Below are positions 38,032-52,100 of a DNA stretch of 64,000 nt, piece by piece. Source of the stretch: Dipylidium caninum. Taxonomy: Eukaryota; Platyhelminthes; Cestoda; Cyclophyllidea; Dipylidiidae. The notes below the pieces were generated by a model that worked only from the letters and a program-made list of their open reading frames with translations, had not been told where the DNA came from and made no database searches. The DNA is taken from positions 57,577 through 121,576 of the forward strand of contig QEYB01001392.1 in assembly GCA_017562135.1 (NCBI GenBank). Direction: 5' to 3'. Each line of letters opens with the position of its first letter. Position 1 is the stretch's first letter. The translations under genes and the position numbers were made by a program.

Positions 38032-39613
38032 ATGGCTGATCCTCTGCATGGGAACCGGGATGTTATCAGGAACGGAACGTACAAATTGCTCAGAAAAATC
38101 GGCAGTGGTTCTTTTGGCATCATTTATTTAGGACTGAATACAAAAACTGGCGAAGTAATTTTTTTTAATATGTCAGACCGTGCAGGAAGTTGCAATTAAG
38201 GTCGAAACAAATCAAACTAGACACCCTCAACTTATGTACGAAAGCAAGCTTTATCGAATTTTCAGTGGCGGCGTTGGAATTCCGCGTTTGAGGTAAGATA
38301 ATGGCTTTTGGCGCTTTTTTAGGTATTTTGGACGTGAGGGGGAAAACAGTTATCTTGTGATAGACCTACTGGGACCAAGTCTCGAGGATTTATTTTTGTA
38401 CTGCTCGCGACATTTTACTACGAAAACCGTTCTCATGTTGGCTGACCAAATGATATCACGTATTGAATTCTTGCATTCAAAATGCTATATACATCGAGAT
38501 ATTAAGCCCGATAATTTTCTGATGGGTATGGGGCGTGAATTCAACCGGGTTTTCATCATTGATTTTGGCCTCGCTAAGAGATATATGTGTTCTAAATCGA
38601 AGAAACATATCCCATATAGGTCTGTTTTTTTGCGATTTACTTTTGCTTTAGGGAAAACAAAAACCTGACGGGAACTGCTCGTTATGCAAGTATTAACACT
38701 CATATCGGAGTTGAGCAGTCTCGTCGTGATGATCTAGAAGCTTTAGGCTATGTGTTAATGTATTTTAGTCGAGGCAGTTTAGCCTGGCAAGGACTAAAAG
38801 TTAGTCTTTATTTATGGATGCGAGTGTTTTATGCAGGGAAAATATTTTTAAATTTTCATAGTTCCGTGTTTTTAGATTGGAACGTTCCACCATACGTAAA
38901 TATAATTTGTCGCCTACTTGATAGGGCCTGGCATCTACCTTGCTGTTTCTTGGAGATACTGTGGTCTTATTTGGCTTTTCCTGAGCTTATTTTTTACTAG
39001 TATATGGTCTGTTATATGGTTTGTATGTTATATATTTAGTGTTTAAAATGACTTAGTAATTTGCAGGACTAGTGAGATTGTTTACCTGTCTCAGTTTTTT
39101 CCTCTGATTCCGTTTTTTGGGCATTTACATATTTGAACATCACTTTTAATCCTCGGTGCATCTCACCTTTTTCTGCTACAGGCTAATACGAAACGTCAGA
39201 AGTACGAGAGGATAAGGGATAAAAAGATTGCCACTACCCCGGATTTATTATGCAAAGGTTTTCCTACGGAATTTGCAACATATCTGAACTACTGTCGTGA
39301 ATTGGGTTTCGAAGATACACCGGACTACTCCTTCTTGCGACGACTTTTTCGGGTGTTGTTCGCTGATTTCGGTCACAAAATGGATTATTGTTTTGACTGG
39401 CATCTGCTGAAACTTCATACACCTCGCAACAGTAGTGATACTTCGAGTGAAGTAACAGATATTTGTCCAAGTAGACGTGTGGTTCGACGTCACGACACAA
39501 CAAAACACACCTCAGTTCTCCCGGCAAAATTTGGTCGTATTTCTAACTCTGCCGGAAACCAGCAACCTCCGCAAGCGCATCGTCGTGGTAAGCCTTCGGG
39601 TGAAGGTTGGTAG
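38032..39613 (+). CDS. Casein kinase 1 alpha-like Ser/Thr kinase, divergent
   Basis: Five exons: 38032-38154, 38186-38292, 38323-38619, 38652-38799, 39182-39613 (368 aa). Introns 1-3 are 31, 30 and 32 nt. The kinase core is complete: glycine loop GSGSFG at residues 24-29, catalytic lysine in EVAIK (residue 46), [19 protein letters not shown], and the CK1 signatures [21 protein letters not shown] and [27 protein letters not shown] and the C-lobe ([25 protein letters not shown]) place it nearest CK1 alpha rather than delta/epsilon. Divergent points include GIIYL for the usual GDIYL and SLAWQGLK for SLPWQGLK. The C-tail (about 60 aa) is basic and Ser-rich. CK1 kinases act in Wnt/Hedgehog signalling and other processes; divergent extra CK1 copies are often germline-expressed, which is only a guess here. 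Confidence 0.93.
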
Positions 39614-42600
39614 TATGGGCAACTCGTTTTTATTATCTCAAAATTTATTCTCATCACCTCCAGCAGCACTTTCCAATGCGTGCTTGTACAGGCCCTTCTT
39701 TGCCTTGATTTGTTCAGGTTGACTTTTTCTACTTATTATGCCTGTATACATTATTTTCAATAAATGGCTCACGTAACGGGGGTCAGTGTTAAAATTCGCC
39801 TTTCTGTGGCCTACAATTTATTCTATCGGGATTGATAATAGGGCTTAAAGGCATTTTTCTCAAAATTAGAAACCGCTTCTATTTTTTGATTATTGCTTTG
39901 CTTCACAGTTTCCTGTTTCTTTTATAAGACTTTTTGAGCTATATCACCTCTCGTCGTTGGTATGTTACTATCTAAAGTAGTGGGTGTGTTGGTAGCTTGC
40001 ATTTATATCGGTCTGGCCAGTCTAGTGGTGTCTTTGTGGATGGAGAATTGATTCGAATGGAAGTTGGAGTCCGGAAGCCTTTTTGGTGGTTGTCTTCGCG
40101 TATATTTTCCTCAAGCAAGCTTTACCGTAGCACGGTGATGCTCCATTTTGTCAATAGTCTATAGCCAGTAGAGTGCTCACTCCTTCCATCCCTAGTGGTT
40201 ATGGCGAGTTTAACTTTGCTTTCTTAGATTATCATTAAGAGTTAGTCAATGCGCTTCCCAAGTGCGTTTTTCGAGCAAAGTAAGTATCACCAAATTTAAA
40301 CCGTTAAGGAACACCGTTACATATCTTGGCTACCTTATTAGTAGACACTGGGAATGCTGAAAACCAGCTCTCCGATGTGCTAGTATCCGTAGAAATTGAG
40401 TAAAATGGGGGGGGAGGGGGGGTTAAAGAAACACTTAATTATGACTACTCGGAATTGTGTCGTAGCATTGTTGTAAAAATGCACAAACACGAGTCTAATA
40501 TTGACTCGTAGTAGGCTTAGGTTCGAGATAGTCGTATGTGTTGCACTTTTCCCAGGCAATACAGTAAGCACATGCGTACCGCATTGAGTTCTCAAGCTTG
40601 GAGGATAATCAGTAACCCAGAAATATTTTATCGCTTTATTTCTCGAAGCAAGGGAGCGAAATTCCAGTGTTTAGTCCAATTGGAAAGTGTAGGGCGCTGA
40701 GTGTCAGTGTCGCTCTCTCCTGAATCTACAACACGAAGTTTTTAGCCGCAGTGATGTAGAAGACCACTTATCACGGCGTATGCTTGTTGACATTTTAACG
40801 AATCGCACTGCACTTGTTACCAGGCTTTCTTGTTTCGAAATAATCTGCTTGCCAAGCATATCCTAACCGAATGAGCGATCATATGGGTCTGCGAATTTTT
40901 TTGCCTAAATATCAACTCGAGTAAAACAAATGAGTTACGGGATATAAAGCACTCATGATGAGGTTTAATCGTGTTTATTGAAAAAGTGCCTCCTCATTCA
41001 CGTTCATTGCAAGTTTTCCAGTAGCCAAAATGCTTCTGAGTTGGTCTTTTCATCAGATAAAATGTGAGAAAATAAGTGCACTGTTCAATAAAGGCGAAAA
41101 TAAATCAGCAATATGGTCACATCCAAATAGCGCTTTTCCGACATTTCGTCTATTCATGATACAAAGCCTGTTTTACTAATATTGTCTGTTCAATTACAGG
41201 TCTACGTCGAAGGAAAGTGCATCAAGACCATATTAATAGCCGTGCACACTGAGAGGGACGCCTCATAACGCTTCAAAGTTAGGGGAAGGTGAAGGTGACA
41301 ACGAAACTCTTTGATTAAATTAACAGGTTTTCACGGCGAAGGAGATTACAGGCAAGAGGTGTTGATGCCGCGCCACGGTCGTAACTCACGAAAAGGTGGA
41401 GTTACTGCCAGAAGTGAATTTGGCGCAACTCTGGTGAGGGGAAGAACTCCAAAAGCGTAATAGCCGTGGCTCCCCGCGACGGGTGCAGCTGACCCAGAAG
41501 GATGCCATCCATTCCAAGCAGCTGCGTGGGAAATACGCGGGGCAACGCCTCCGTCCCTCGGAGCGTCTCCTGGGGAGGGCACATTAGTCCCGTTAAATAA
41601 ATTAATTTATAACCAAGTGGATCACACTAATGGGAATTCCACTTCAATTTTGGCAGCGAAGACTCGATCTCACCACTTTATGACGTAATGACTATTAAAA
41701 AGTGTAGCACAAGTGTTAAGGGGAAATAATCTAATAATGCATTTAGGAATTATGTGGGCACATATATTCTGCGATGTTGAGGATAGTCAGGTAGGAGACG
41801 CACATAAAAGTGTGCCGGTTTATACGCGTCTAATACTCCTGTATTTGCAGAGCTACCACCAGGACTATGCTTGTGCGGCCGAGCTCAAAATGCGGTTGAT
41901 CCCATCCTCCCCCTCCCCCCGAAAGGGAGAAAACTTCATTCCCAAATAAGTCAGACGAAATTAATAACAATAAAGAACCTGGGCAGCAGTGGATACTTAT
42001 CGTATATCGAAAGGTTGTAGCCACTGGCCTCATACATCCGCAACGCCTCCCCTCCCTATGATTTGCGAATAAGCCTGGAGTTGGAAAACAGCTATTCACG
42101 ATAGTTTTTTTCAAAGACCACAAATACAGAGCATTTCGGAGCTATGCATAAAAAAGACGCTGGTGAAGGTTAGGGATGTGTGTACTTGCAGATTTCTCAA
42201 TCTTGAATCGACTGTAAGAGTCCTAACATCACTGAAATGCTGATTAAAACATGCATGAGCGACGAGGTCAAAACGGAGTAACTCGTGACCGGGTGACAAG
42301 AACAGTTTTCATGTTGCTACAAGTTATTGAGCTTAACGTCAACTCAGTCATGCTGTCAACGATAATAAAAGCCCACTTTTACATAATCTTTTGGATGTGC
42401 TGTCAAACCTTTTATGACACGTTCTTCCTCAGGGGACACCACTTCAATTGTCCGAACTTAAAACGCGGTCCTGTTGTGCTAAGACCACAGATTAAGTAAT
42501 GATTTTTAAAATTCTGTTTACCTGATCATCAAGAAACTGACTCCATATTATATTTGGCAACATTTAGTGCTTGAGATCTATGCGTGTTGGCAATCCATTC

Positions 42601-45600
42601 TTTTTTTCCAGTGATTATATGCCCCTCTTAGAGTAGGAATATTTACAAACGAATTTTCACGTGAGTTAATTGTGCAAATATGGAGGGCATCTCAAAACAA
42701 GATATCAGGGTTCTAAAGGACACGTACGGAAGCAGGTTTGCATCGGGAGGGGGGGTCATAGAATTGTAGATTAGGATTTTGATGAAATGTTCTTAAATGC
42801 CCCTCAGCGGATGGAGCGGAAGTGTGCTACATACGGAGATCATAGACGATAATCTTGGCTTAATTATCCACCATGCTAATCTCTCACCGTGCTACATTCA
42901 TCCAGCTATTAGCTTAATCTCTATTAACTTCTTAATGGACGTATGAATCATGGAGCGACATTTAAAATTAGTGGAAACCACAGGGCTGAGTTTAAAATCG
43001 GATAACCATGGCCAGGCAGTGAATGCGACGATGGTCCGATTATTTAAAGCAGGTGTAGGAATCAGGCCCTGTTGCACTGTCTTTGATTGTACAACCGAGA
43101 GTCGTTTCGACGAGGGCACAAAATCGCACGCCAGAAGGTCTGCATCGCCTGCTTGCGCGCACGCGCGCTCGTATGTGTGCGTGCGTAGGTGCGAGGCAGC
43201 GCCGAGCTACTCGTGCGTCTGCCTGACCTGACAGTTGGTCGGCGGTGATCGCTAATTGCGTTCTCATTCTACCTAGTCACGAATCTCGCAAAGCGCTTCA
43301 GCACTAACAGGCTAAAGTGACTCTGATCGCGGCCCTGTACTTTAACCACAAGGTGAGTGGCGGCACGCATTAGTCATGTGAGATGAATGTGCTTTCGAGG
43401 TCCACAACCGTCAGGATTATCTCGTGTGTAATGGTGCTCGCTAACACCCACGAAATCACGATTCAGCCAATAGCTTCACGTGTTTTTTGGAAAAATATTA
43501 GTCCTAATATATTTACAGCAACACAACATACAAGTAGCGAGTAACAACCGACTTGACTTCGGTTAAGAATGTCAGGCCAACTCTTTCGTCCACAATTACA
43601 TGACAAAGTACTTGTTTAATAGAATTTTATTACATTACATGATTAAGAATAATTAAATTTTGCAAATTTCTTACGTCCAGAGATTTAATTTATATACTAT
43701 CCACAATTAGTGGATAAAGCTATCGCGACTGACGTTAAACGGACACCATCTACCGCATCCATTGATAAATCGTCAAGAAGAAGTCGGTCTTTACATTCTC
43801 CCGTAGTCGTTCCTCGTCATCCCCATCTATTCTTCCAATAATCCGAAACACCATTGCATTTTTACCTTCCTCCTTTTTGCTTCATTTATATTAAGGCTTA
43901 TGCAGGTGTAATAATAGTGGAAGCAAACGCGTACGAGACGGCAATTGTTAGTTATTGCATCACATGAATATCTTCTCCACGTTATCCTATGGTCGCGCAT
44001 GCAGACAGAGTAATGAGCGATCATTTCCTGATGATGAATTTCATTATTAGTCAACTGAACCCGTATCCGAGCTCATGGCCAAGTGTGTAACACCAGTAGT
44101 GAATTGAGTTGTAGGGCATATAGAGGGGGAGGTCGAAACATTGTGAGGGTAAGAGGTGTTTTTACCTGACCAAATCGGGCGCGGTACTGCGGCTTCGGGA
44201 TTACTCAACCCACACCTGAGGATGCCTAATTGTGGGGCACACGCTGCATCTTGGTGGCTGACCCGCGGGTCGGAGGTGCTTCTGCCCTGAGTTGGTTTAC
44301 TTTTTCTCCACGATACTCCTGTCTTCTTGGTGTGTCTCCAAGTGCTGCTGGAATAAATGGGGTATTATGAGCGTAAGCGTAGATGGGCCCGAGAAGTATG
44401 CGAACTTACCACCATCGGATGGGGTATAGACGTGATTCCGGCTAGAGGAAGGGCCTGTGTGGAGCCAACCAGGGGCCGTGTATCAGCAGTGTCTTTGGAG
44501 GTTTGGGGAGCCCTATCAAACAATTGCTGCTTTCTAATATAGAGTGGGGAGAAGGGATGACCTCAAAGAGCTGCGTATATCTGTTACCCATGTGTGTGGT
44601 TGATTAAAAGAATGCAATAAGATGGTGATGAGGCATGAACAATGCAAGTGAACTTGCACTTGCGTCTCCCAAGTGAATGAAGGCCAAATGATAACGTGTG
44701 TTACCGACATGTATGATTACATTTATGTATGCACAAGTATAGAGGGCGACAAAATGCGAGGAAATCTCCGGTATCCTAACTCGACAAATTGATGTGCCTT
44801 GTTCGTGATGTCGCTTTCAGATAAATATTAATAACCGAGGTGGGGACGTCCAAAATACGCTCGTATTAAAACCCTCCTCAAAACTGTTGACCCGAGCACC
44901 GTCGTCTGAGGACGGTCTGGTCCATCGCTATCACTCAGAGTGGGCCGCAGGCTTCCCCCGACGGGATTGTTTGCGCTTCGTCTTCGAACCGGCGAGGGGG
45001 ATAGGTGCGATCTGCGCGATGACTAGTTTGGATGAACGATAAAGTAAAGGGTTGAGGATGATGCTGAAGATACGTTTCGTGTTTAGAAACTTGGTCCTTC
45101 CGTTCCTCTTGGACGAAGCACAAAAAATTCTCGCTCTTTTAACTCGACTGGGTACGAGTAGACTTCCGATTCAGAAGGTGCCATGGGTTCGGTGGACTTT
45201 GGCCCCCTCGCAATATGCGCAATGATGCAACGCGATTCGCGCCTGTTGGCAGAAAAAGGACTTGTGAGTGCGATGTTCCATGTTCGCCATTTTGCCATAG
45301 TTGACGACATTACCCATGCATTGTGTTCATGATCCCTCAGGCTATTCGCTTCCAATTATCACCATTCTCCTACTCTATTGTGACACCGCTCCCCTCCCCC
45401 GAAGCCCTATTCAATGAAAGCTTTTAATAAAATTAACAACTAAAGGTTTCTGATAACGGTTTTTTATCCATGTCAGTCTATCTTGCTCCTAGTTTCGATG
45501 CAGCGCAAGCTTATTCTAATTATTCCAACTGAAAGAGAGCGCTTAGACTTTGGACAGTTTCTGCAACTCTAACTTTCTGCTGCGACTCATAGCGCCTCCT

Positions 45601-45748
45601 TAGGAGGCAGAACACGAGTGCCGACGTAATAAGCTCCTCTGATTAAAGTGTAAACCGGTGTTGTTACCGTTGGGTGTGTTATCGACTCTTCACACGTGAA
45701 GGATATTTGCCGATAACCTGGGTGGGGTCGGTGCACCATGAATGAGAG
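39614..45748. other. Intergenic region, no gene recognised
   Basis: An AATAAA at about 39760 probably ends the CK1 transcript. A G-rich run lies at about 40407-40422. GC-richer patches at 41346-41584 and 43120-43230 give overlapping frames on both strands with no recognisable product. Nothing else can be supported. Confidence 0.4.
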
Positions 45749-46078
45749 ATGGCCCAATCTAGGTTAGTCTTCGGTCTTGACTCCCCCTGTACAAGATCGA
45801 ACCCGATTAGTTTCGAAGACTATGCCGAAAGGGGACCTGTTTTATTCCCCCCATTTTCCCCCGTAAATCGTCTCGCATCCGACTCATACGACGTGCTGCC
45901 TTCTAGTAGACCTTGCGAAGAGCGGTGGAAGCAATTGAATTACCAGTTATATTCGCTGCGAACGCCGTCCACCCATGAACCCTATTATCTCGAGGGATTG
46001 ATATTTCAGGAATTCCGTTCATCAATGTCGCACCTGCTCTCACCGGAGAGTCTCGTGACACCTAAAAAGCGAACTTGA
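45749..46078 (+). CDS. Orphan ORF, 109 codons, function unknown
   Basis: A clean ATG-to-stop frame including NPISFEDYAERGPVLFPPF, KQLNYQLYSLRTPSTHEP and a Lys/Arg C-terminus (TPKKRT). Composition is protein-like and hydrophobicity is ordinary. I know no family for it and see no flanking exons, so it could be a real small gene, one exon of a larger gene, or chance. Confidence 0.25.
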   Translation: MAQSRLVFGLDSPCTRSNPISFEDYAERGPVLFPPFSPVNRLASDSYDVLPSSRPCEERWKQLNYQLYSLRTPSTHEPYYLEGLIFQEFRSSMSHLLSPESLVTPKKRT

Positions 46079-49000
46079 CACTATTGAAGGCAATGTAGAA
46101 ATAAGTAAAGCTGGAGACGCCTAAAGTGAGGATGACACCACAAATTATTTCGGTAGTCGTCTTGATAAACCTTTACCAGTGCGGAATCAATTACGAAGCA
46201 AATTATGCATTCGGCGTAGTTGGGTAGTCGGAGAATTACCCAGTCTTAATTCGTCCCATTTTATCATCCCTTGTTGCAGCTTCAAGAAAGACTCAGCACA
46301 AGACTGTAGGGAATAGTCGTCGGGATGATAAATGATCACTTGTTAGTCCGTTGTAGCCGTCGTTAACGAGGGGCTTATAACTTGGTGATGGAGTGTTCCT
46401 ATTTACCCTATTTGATAATACTTGATTGCACCGATGCCCGAAACTCATCTCCGAAAGTTAGTAGACTACGTGTGGAACTACTCTCATTTACTATTTTTTC
46501 TCACGTCCTCACTGATAATAAGCTCCATTTGCCACCATGGTGCGTCTGCGCTTCCAAACAAGGATGGGTGCCTTGGTTCCCTGTTCAATCCGGAGTGGGG
46601 ATGGGGGGGCGAGGAGAGGTTTTCAACTTACGAGAAGATTTCACATGGCGGTATCATTGTGCGTTACAGAGCATTTTACCTTGCTGAAATAATACATAAA
46701 CCAAAGCTTCGGCTCATGTTAACATCATATACAACTACTTACTTTAATATCCTCCAATCATTTTGCTACTGGTGCCTCGACTCACGAACATACTCTTGAC
46801 CATACTCCGGTTAGCTTGATCGGCCGAAACCTGTGTGAAGTTGGGCGCCTATTAACTCTATGCGCCTGATTTAAGTTGCTTGGAGGTAAATTAATTAATA
46901 ACCACCGGGTTGGTATCTAAATGTGCCAGGCCTCCAGTCTTCCCAGGCTGCAGCCTCCCCAGGTAGGACGGGCCTTCAGTCGTGCTCCTCGATCCCTAAA
47001 CACTCTGTGCTTTAGATGGCCTCTCCCATAAATGAGGAGTATTCCGACTCCAAAGAAAACCGCCGCTCACAGTAAGAACAACGAGGCTGAATCGGTTCTC
47101 AGGCGGTAACTAGGACGTCTTTGAATATGTGACAGCTATCAACGACAAAATTTGGTAGTTACTACCGATGCTGAGATTTGCGGGATTCACTGGGTAGTTA
47201 TTCCAGTCAAGTAAAAAGTAAATCAACACTGCAGTCACGTATTACATTGAGAAGCAATTGTAGCAGAAGCCATAACTTAAACAGTATGGAAATGTTCACC
47301 ATATAAAATTCTCTACAAACTGCACAAGCAATCTATTACTTCAGAGTCTTGGAGCGTAGACATGTTAAAGGTAACGTGGGTAAACTCGCGTTGACACTGT
47401 CGAAGCTTTGATTTGCTAGTGGAACAAAGCATCATCTTAAAGTCATTAATATCTCTAGTAATAAGACGGCATGAGGTACTGTTACCAAAATAAGTTAAAT
47501 GAATAAAAGATTAAAGCAAGATAACACAGTGGCAGAGGGTTGTAGCGAAACTCCTCATGATGTCTCGAGTCCTAACCTATTTAGTAATAAGTTGATAGAA
47601 TGAAAGTCTTCCGGAGAAGTACAGAAGACTTAAGGAGTCGGTGCGACTCACAGACCGGAAAACTGAATAGTCCGAGCAAATCGAAATAAAATTCAGGGTA
47701 TTACACATGTATATTATAAGAATCGTTCCGAGGCTGATCATTGAGAAATTCTATTAGCACTTGGGAACCGCGGTACCTTATTTTATGCTTTTTTAGTTGA
47801 CCCGAATCACACTTCTCTATTTTGGTGCGAATTCAAACCGCATTTCAAACTCCGACTAGTATAGCGCTCCTCGACTCCTTCCCTTATGAAAATATTAGTT
47901 ACTATGCATTACTCTTGATTTTCGCTAGTGAATAGATGGTTCAAGTGACATTCCTCCAGATAAGGCAGACGCGATGGAAATCGCGACCATCTCAAAGAAG
48001 AATGTGACTAGATTGTCGGGACAAGATAGATAAATTGTCGGAGAATGAACATTCGTGCATGACCGGTGATATTATGAGGAGCTCAGCAAATCCACAATTA
48101 ATTTATCTACTTGACTCATGACCCGACTGATACTTAGTAAAAGATTATTTTACTGAGAATTTTGTTTGTGGAGGCCGAGAGACCATTTGATAATAAACCG
48201 AACATTCGTTCAAATAGTAATAAATCGGTCCACTAGGAAAGGATTTCTTATAGATATAAAGCAGGGGCGGGAAGATTGCATCACATGAACGCCATATTGG
48301 TAAATGCAGGTGTACGGGAGCAGGACCTGACATAAATCCTAAGTTGTGGTTTTGGCATTCAAGTCCTTGTGGACTCTCGTAATAAAGTTTCTTGGTATCC
48401 CCCCGACAATATGATGCATGTTAATTGCAGACTCCAAAGGTCACTCGTTAACTTCCAATCATATGGAAAAATCTCATTCTCAAGAACTGACTTATGGCTA
48501 AAAGACTTGTCATGATTGTATCACGCCGTCTTGGTTCCCTCGCTAGTTGCAAAAGCTGGCGTGGGGAGGAACGAAGGTTTCTCACCGTCGCCCAAAAGCT
48601 CTGAAACTGCTCGTCAAATACAAGCACCCCGCACGACAACAGGAACGTCAGCCACACTTAAACAACGGAAATCTGTTGCTCGACCCTCTTCTTCTTCCGA
48701 GCGATGTTCTCAACACTGCTACCGTCACCCGTTCCCCTAGTAACTGGTTCAAAGAAAGCCTCGAAACGTCCCACAAGATGGTCAAAAGAAGACGGTATTT
48801 CAGTACCCAAACGTTGTGGTGCAAAGGAATTGAGATGGCAAACATTCCATGAAGAGAAGGTTGGCATTATAGACTATTTGTGGCGGATTTGAGTGCACGC
48901 GATGGACTAACTCATCAGTCTCATAAAAGCGCAGATGCCAACGAAGATTTATCGTCTTGTGGCAAAAATTGAAACTAGTTGAAAAGTGCGTATATGCTCC

Positions 49001-49107
49001 TTTGAGTATTGGAGGTCACGTTTGACATTATTTTAGTTTGCTGATTGCGTTAGAGTGAATTACTCCGTTGAGCGCTTTATTTGACCTGGCGGTGTTTGCT
49101 CGCAGCG
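46079..49107. other. Upstream region of SPT6, no gene recognised
   Basis: Frames at 46382-46799 and 48448-48892 overlap on several frames and give no recognisable protein. The SPT6 promoter and 5' untranslated region should lie in the last part. Confidence 0.4.
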
Positions 49108-52100
49108 ATGTCTGATTATTTTGAGTCAGAAGCATCAGTCTCTTCGGATGAAGAGAGGCTTGCCAAACCCAAAAGGCCAAGAAATGAGGATTCGCTTTCC
49201 TCGGAGGATAGTGAGGAGGAGGAGGAACTTCCTGACGAAGATGAAATCTGCAGAAAAGAGGGTCAGGGTTGGATAGTAAATGATGACGAAGATGAAGGTG
49301 GTGAGGGGTCTGACGACGAAAGTAATGACAGTGGGAAGTCTGCCAAAGATGATGGGGCCGAGGAAGAAGACGATGATGTGTTAGATGATGATGACTACCT
49401 TCTCATAAGGGAGAATGCCGGTATTAACGTACAACGTAAGGTAAGTAAGTAGAACTAACACGGGCTAGTGATATTAAGGCGAAGAAAAGACGCCTAGTTC
49501 TGGATGATGAAGATGAGGTTGATATGGATGCATCAAAGACGTCTAAGGAAGCCCGAAGTCGCGAGGCTATAGCCCGGCAGATATTTGAGGACGAGGATGA
49601 GGAAGGGGATGGGCAAGTAAACGAGTCTATTCGAGTCGCTCCATCATTTGCCCCTAAATCCGATGACGAGGGAGACGAGTCGGACGGAATGGATGATTTT
49701 ATCGTTGACGATGCCATGACCGATGGAAGAGGTGCGAGACAGAAGAGACAGGTAGTGCATAAGGATCCTTCACTTCAACAAGCACAAAACATATTTGGCG
49801 TGGATTTTGATTTCGACGAATTCGGGCAGTTTGGGGTACAAGGCAGCGAAGCAAGTGAAGAATCGGATTATGAGGAAGAAGATGATGGTGACCACCGAAG
49901 GAAAGGGAAGCGCGAACTAAAGACCTCCCCGCAAGATCGAATCTATGAGCTCTTCGATCCAACTGATTTAGCCCGGAATTTTTATAGCCCAGAGGACGAG
50001 CAAATCCGGTGCACTGATATTCCGGAGCGTTTTCAATTGCGTGCCGTTCCCGTGAGGCGAATCGATCCGCAGTCACCAAGTTACAAGGATGATCTCGCCG
50101 AACTGGAGAAGGAGTCCGAATGGATTTATGCTGCTGCGTTCAAGGAAGGTCCTTCAAAGAAGGTATGCTTGATGTTTATATAAGGCCGGTTCATTGCATT
50201 ATTTAGCCACCAACCGTGACCGACAACATATTTGAAGTTTTGAAACTCTTTAAAGAATCGCTTTCTGAGGTCCCATTCATAGCCTTCTACAGAAAAGAAT
50301 GCGTTAAAAAGGAATTAAATATCAACGACCTGTGGTGCATCTACGAGTACGATGAGAAGTGGGAGATTCTTCGGCAGCGCCGCGAGGCATTGATCCGACA
50401 GCTGAAGAGGATGAGCAAATACTTGGAAGCATGTGTCCGAGAATCCGATAACGGCGAAGGCAACCTGAAGTCTGAAGGACTGATCCGTCTATTTGCTATG
50501 TAAGTTTATAGTTGTTCCATTGATTGTTATTTAGGGCAAAAAACGCGACATCATTGGAGGAGGTTCAGGATGTTAGGCTAAATTATCTCTTGCACTACGC
50601 GGGTCATATGCAAGAAATGCTGGTTTGGGAAGGCAAGGACACGAGCATCGCTAGACCGGTTTGTTTTTGCTCGCTAGAAAGTGCTACTGATTTATCACCA
50701 ACACGGGTGTTCGCAGTCAATTTCGTGAATGTTTAAACTCTCCATATTTCAGGTCCGAAAGAAAGCTGATGAGAGTTTGGTTAAGCGTTCAGACGATAGT
50801 GAAGACGATGAAGACGAAGAGTATGATCCGAGTTATGGTATGAAAAGCCTGTCTGTGGAGGCACACAAAGATACAGTGGAAGTGAACAACAATCAGACCG
50901 TCCAAGACATACGCAAACGGGAACCAGGCGCAGGTGTGCTCACAACCACTATAGATCCCATGACGGGTCGCCGTATCCGACAACGGCAGGTACGCACCAC
51001 CGCTGCATACGAAGTCGCACAGCGGGCCGGTATCTCAGGTCTGGTGAAGAAATTTGGACTCTCTGCGAACAAATTCGCCGACAATGTTCGCGACCAGTAT
51101 CGGCGTCACGAAGTGAATCAGTGCCCCTTAATGCCTCTCGATGCTGCCGCTGAATTTGTGTGCCCTCAATTTTCCGATCCCGCAACTGCTTTGCGTGCTG
51201 CACGTTACATGCTAGCATTTGAAATCTCTCGAGAACCCGTTGTACGCCAGTTGGCTCGGATGAACCTCTCAACACAAGCTGTACTTAATCTCAAGCCCAC
51301 ATTCAAGGGTTTGAGGCTGATTGACCAATCTCATCCCCTTTTTCCCGTTAAGTTTTTGAAGAACAAACCTGTGGCTGAACTCATGGGTAATGTGACCTAT
51401 CTTCATATACACAATGTAGGTATTTACCGTCCTGTTTTTTTGTTTAAGTGAAGTTGATGGTACATTGTACGACGCTTTCTTCCCCTAGGCTGCTCGAGAT
51501 GGCCTGGTTACGATGGAAGTACACGTACCAGAGTGTCATCAACGAGGTCTTTCACTATTGGACGACTTAGAGCATTACTTCCATCAGGACGAATTCAGCG
51601 CCCTAGTGCAAGCCTGGAATGAGCAGAGATCTTTGCTGCTGAGGGAGGCAATTGAACAATTCCTTCAACCGCACATTTTTAAAGAAATTCGCGAAAACCT
51701 TCTCGAGGCCAGCCAACAGGCTGTTGTTAAGGTGCGTTGCTCTATGACTATTGTTGATTTCTTTCATATGTGTAACAGTGCATCGAAGTGCTTCCCATTA
51801 TCTTTATTAATGGATGGGCAAGAAGTGTACGGTCCCCTTTGCTTGCCTTGGTCGGCAATGAAAGGCTGCATGGCAAAAGGATTGCGAGGCGCGCTAAATT
51901 TATTGGCTGGTCGATTAAACTCCTGAATCTGACGCCTGGATATAGAACAGCGTTGTTCTATAAAATCTTAGTGAGGGTGATAAGTGGTGCATCTATAATG
52001 AGAGATTGTGCCCCCTGCCGTCATCACGGCCGCTCTATCTATTTTTCACATGCCAACTTGTCTCTCAGTACATTTTGCACGTTTTAGTTGTGCGCACAAA

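Noticed and set aside
41346..41584. Two overlapping minus-strand frames of 60-78 codons
   Set aside because: GC-driven open frames, one looks proline/glycine-rich in a chance manner; no homology recognised.
48516..48892. Frames upstream of SPT6 on both strands
   Set aside because: Mutually overlapping, no domain, no consistent phase with SPT6 exon 1.
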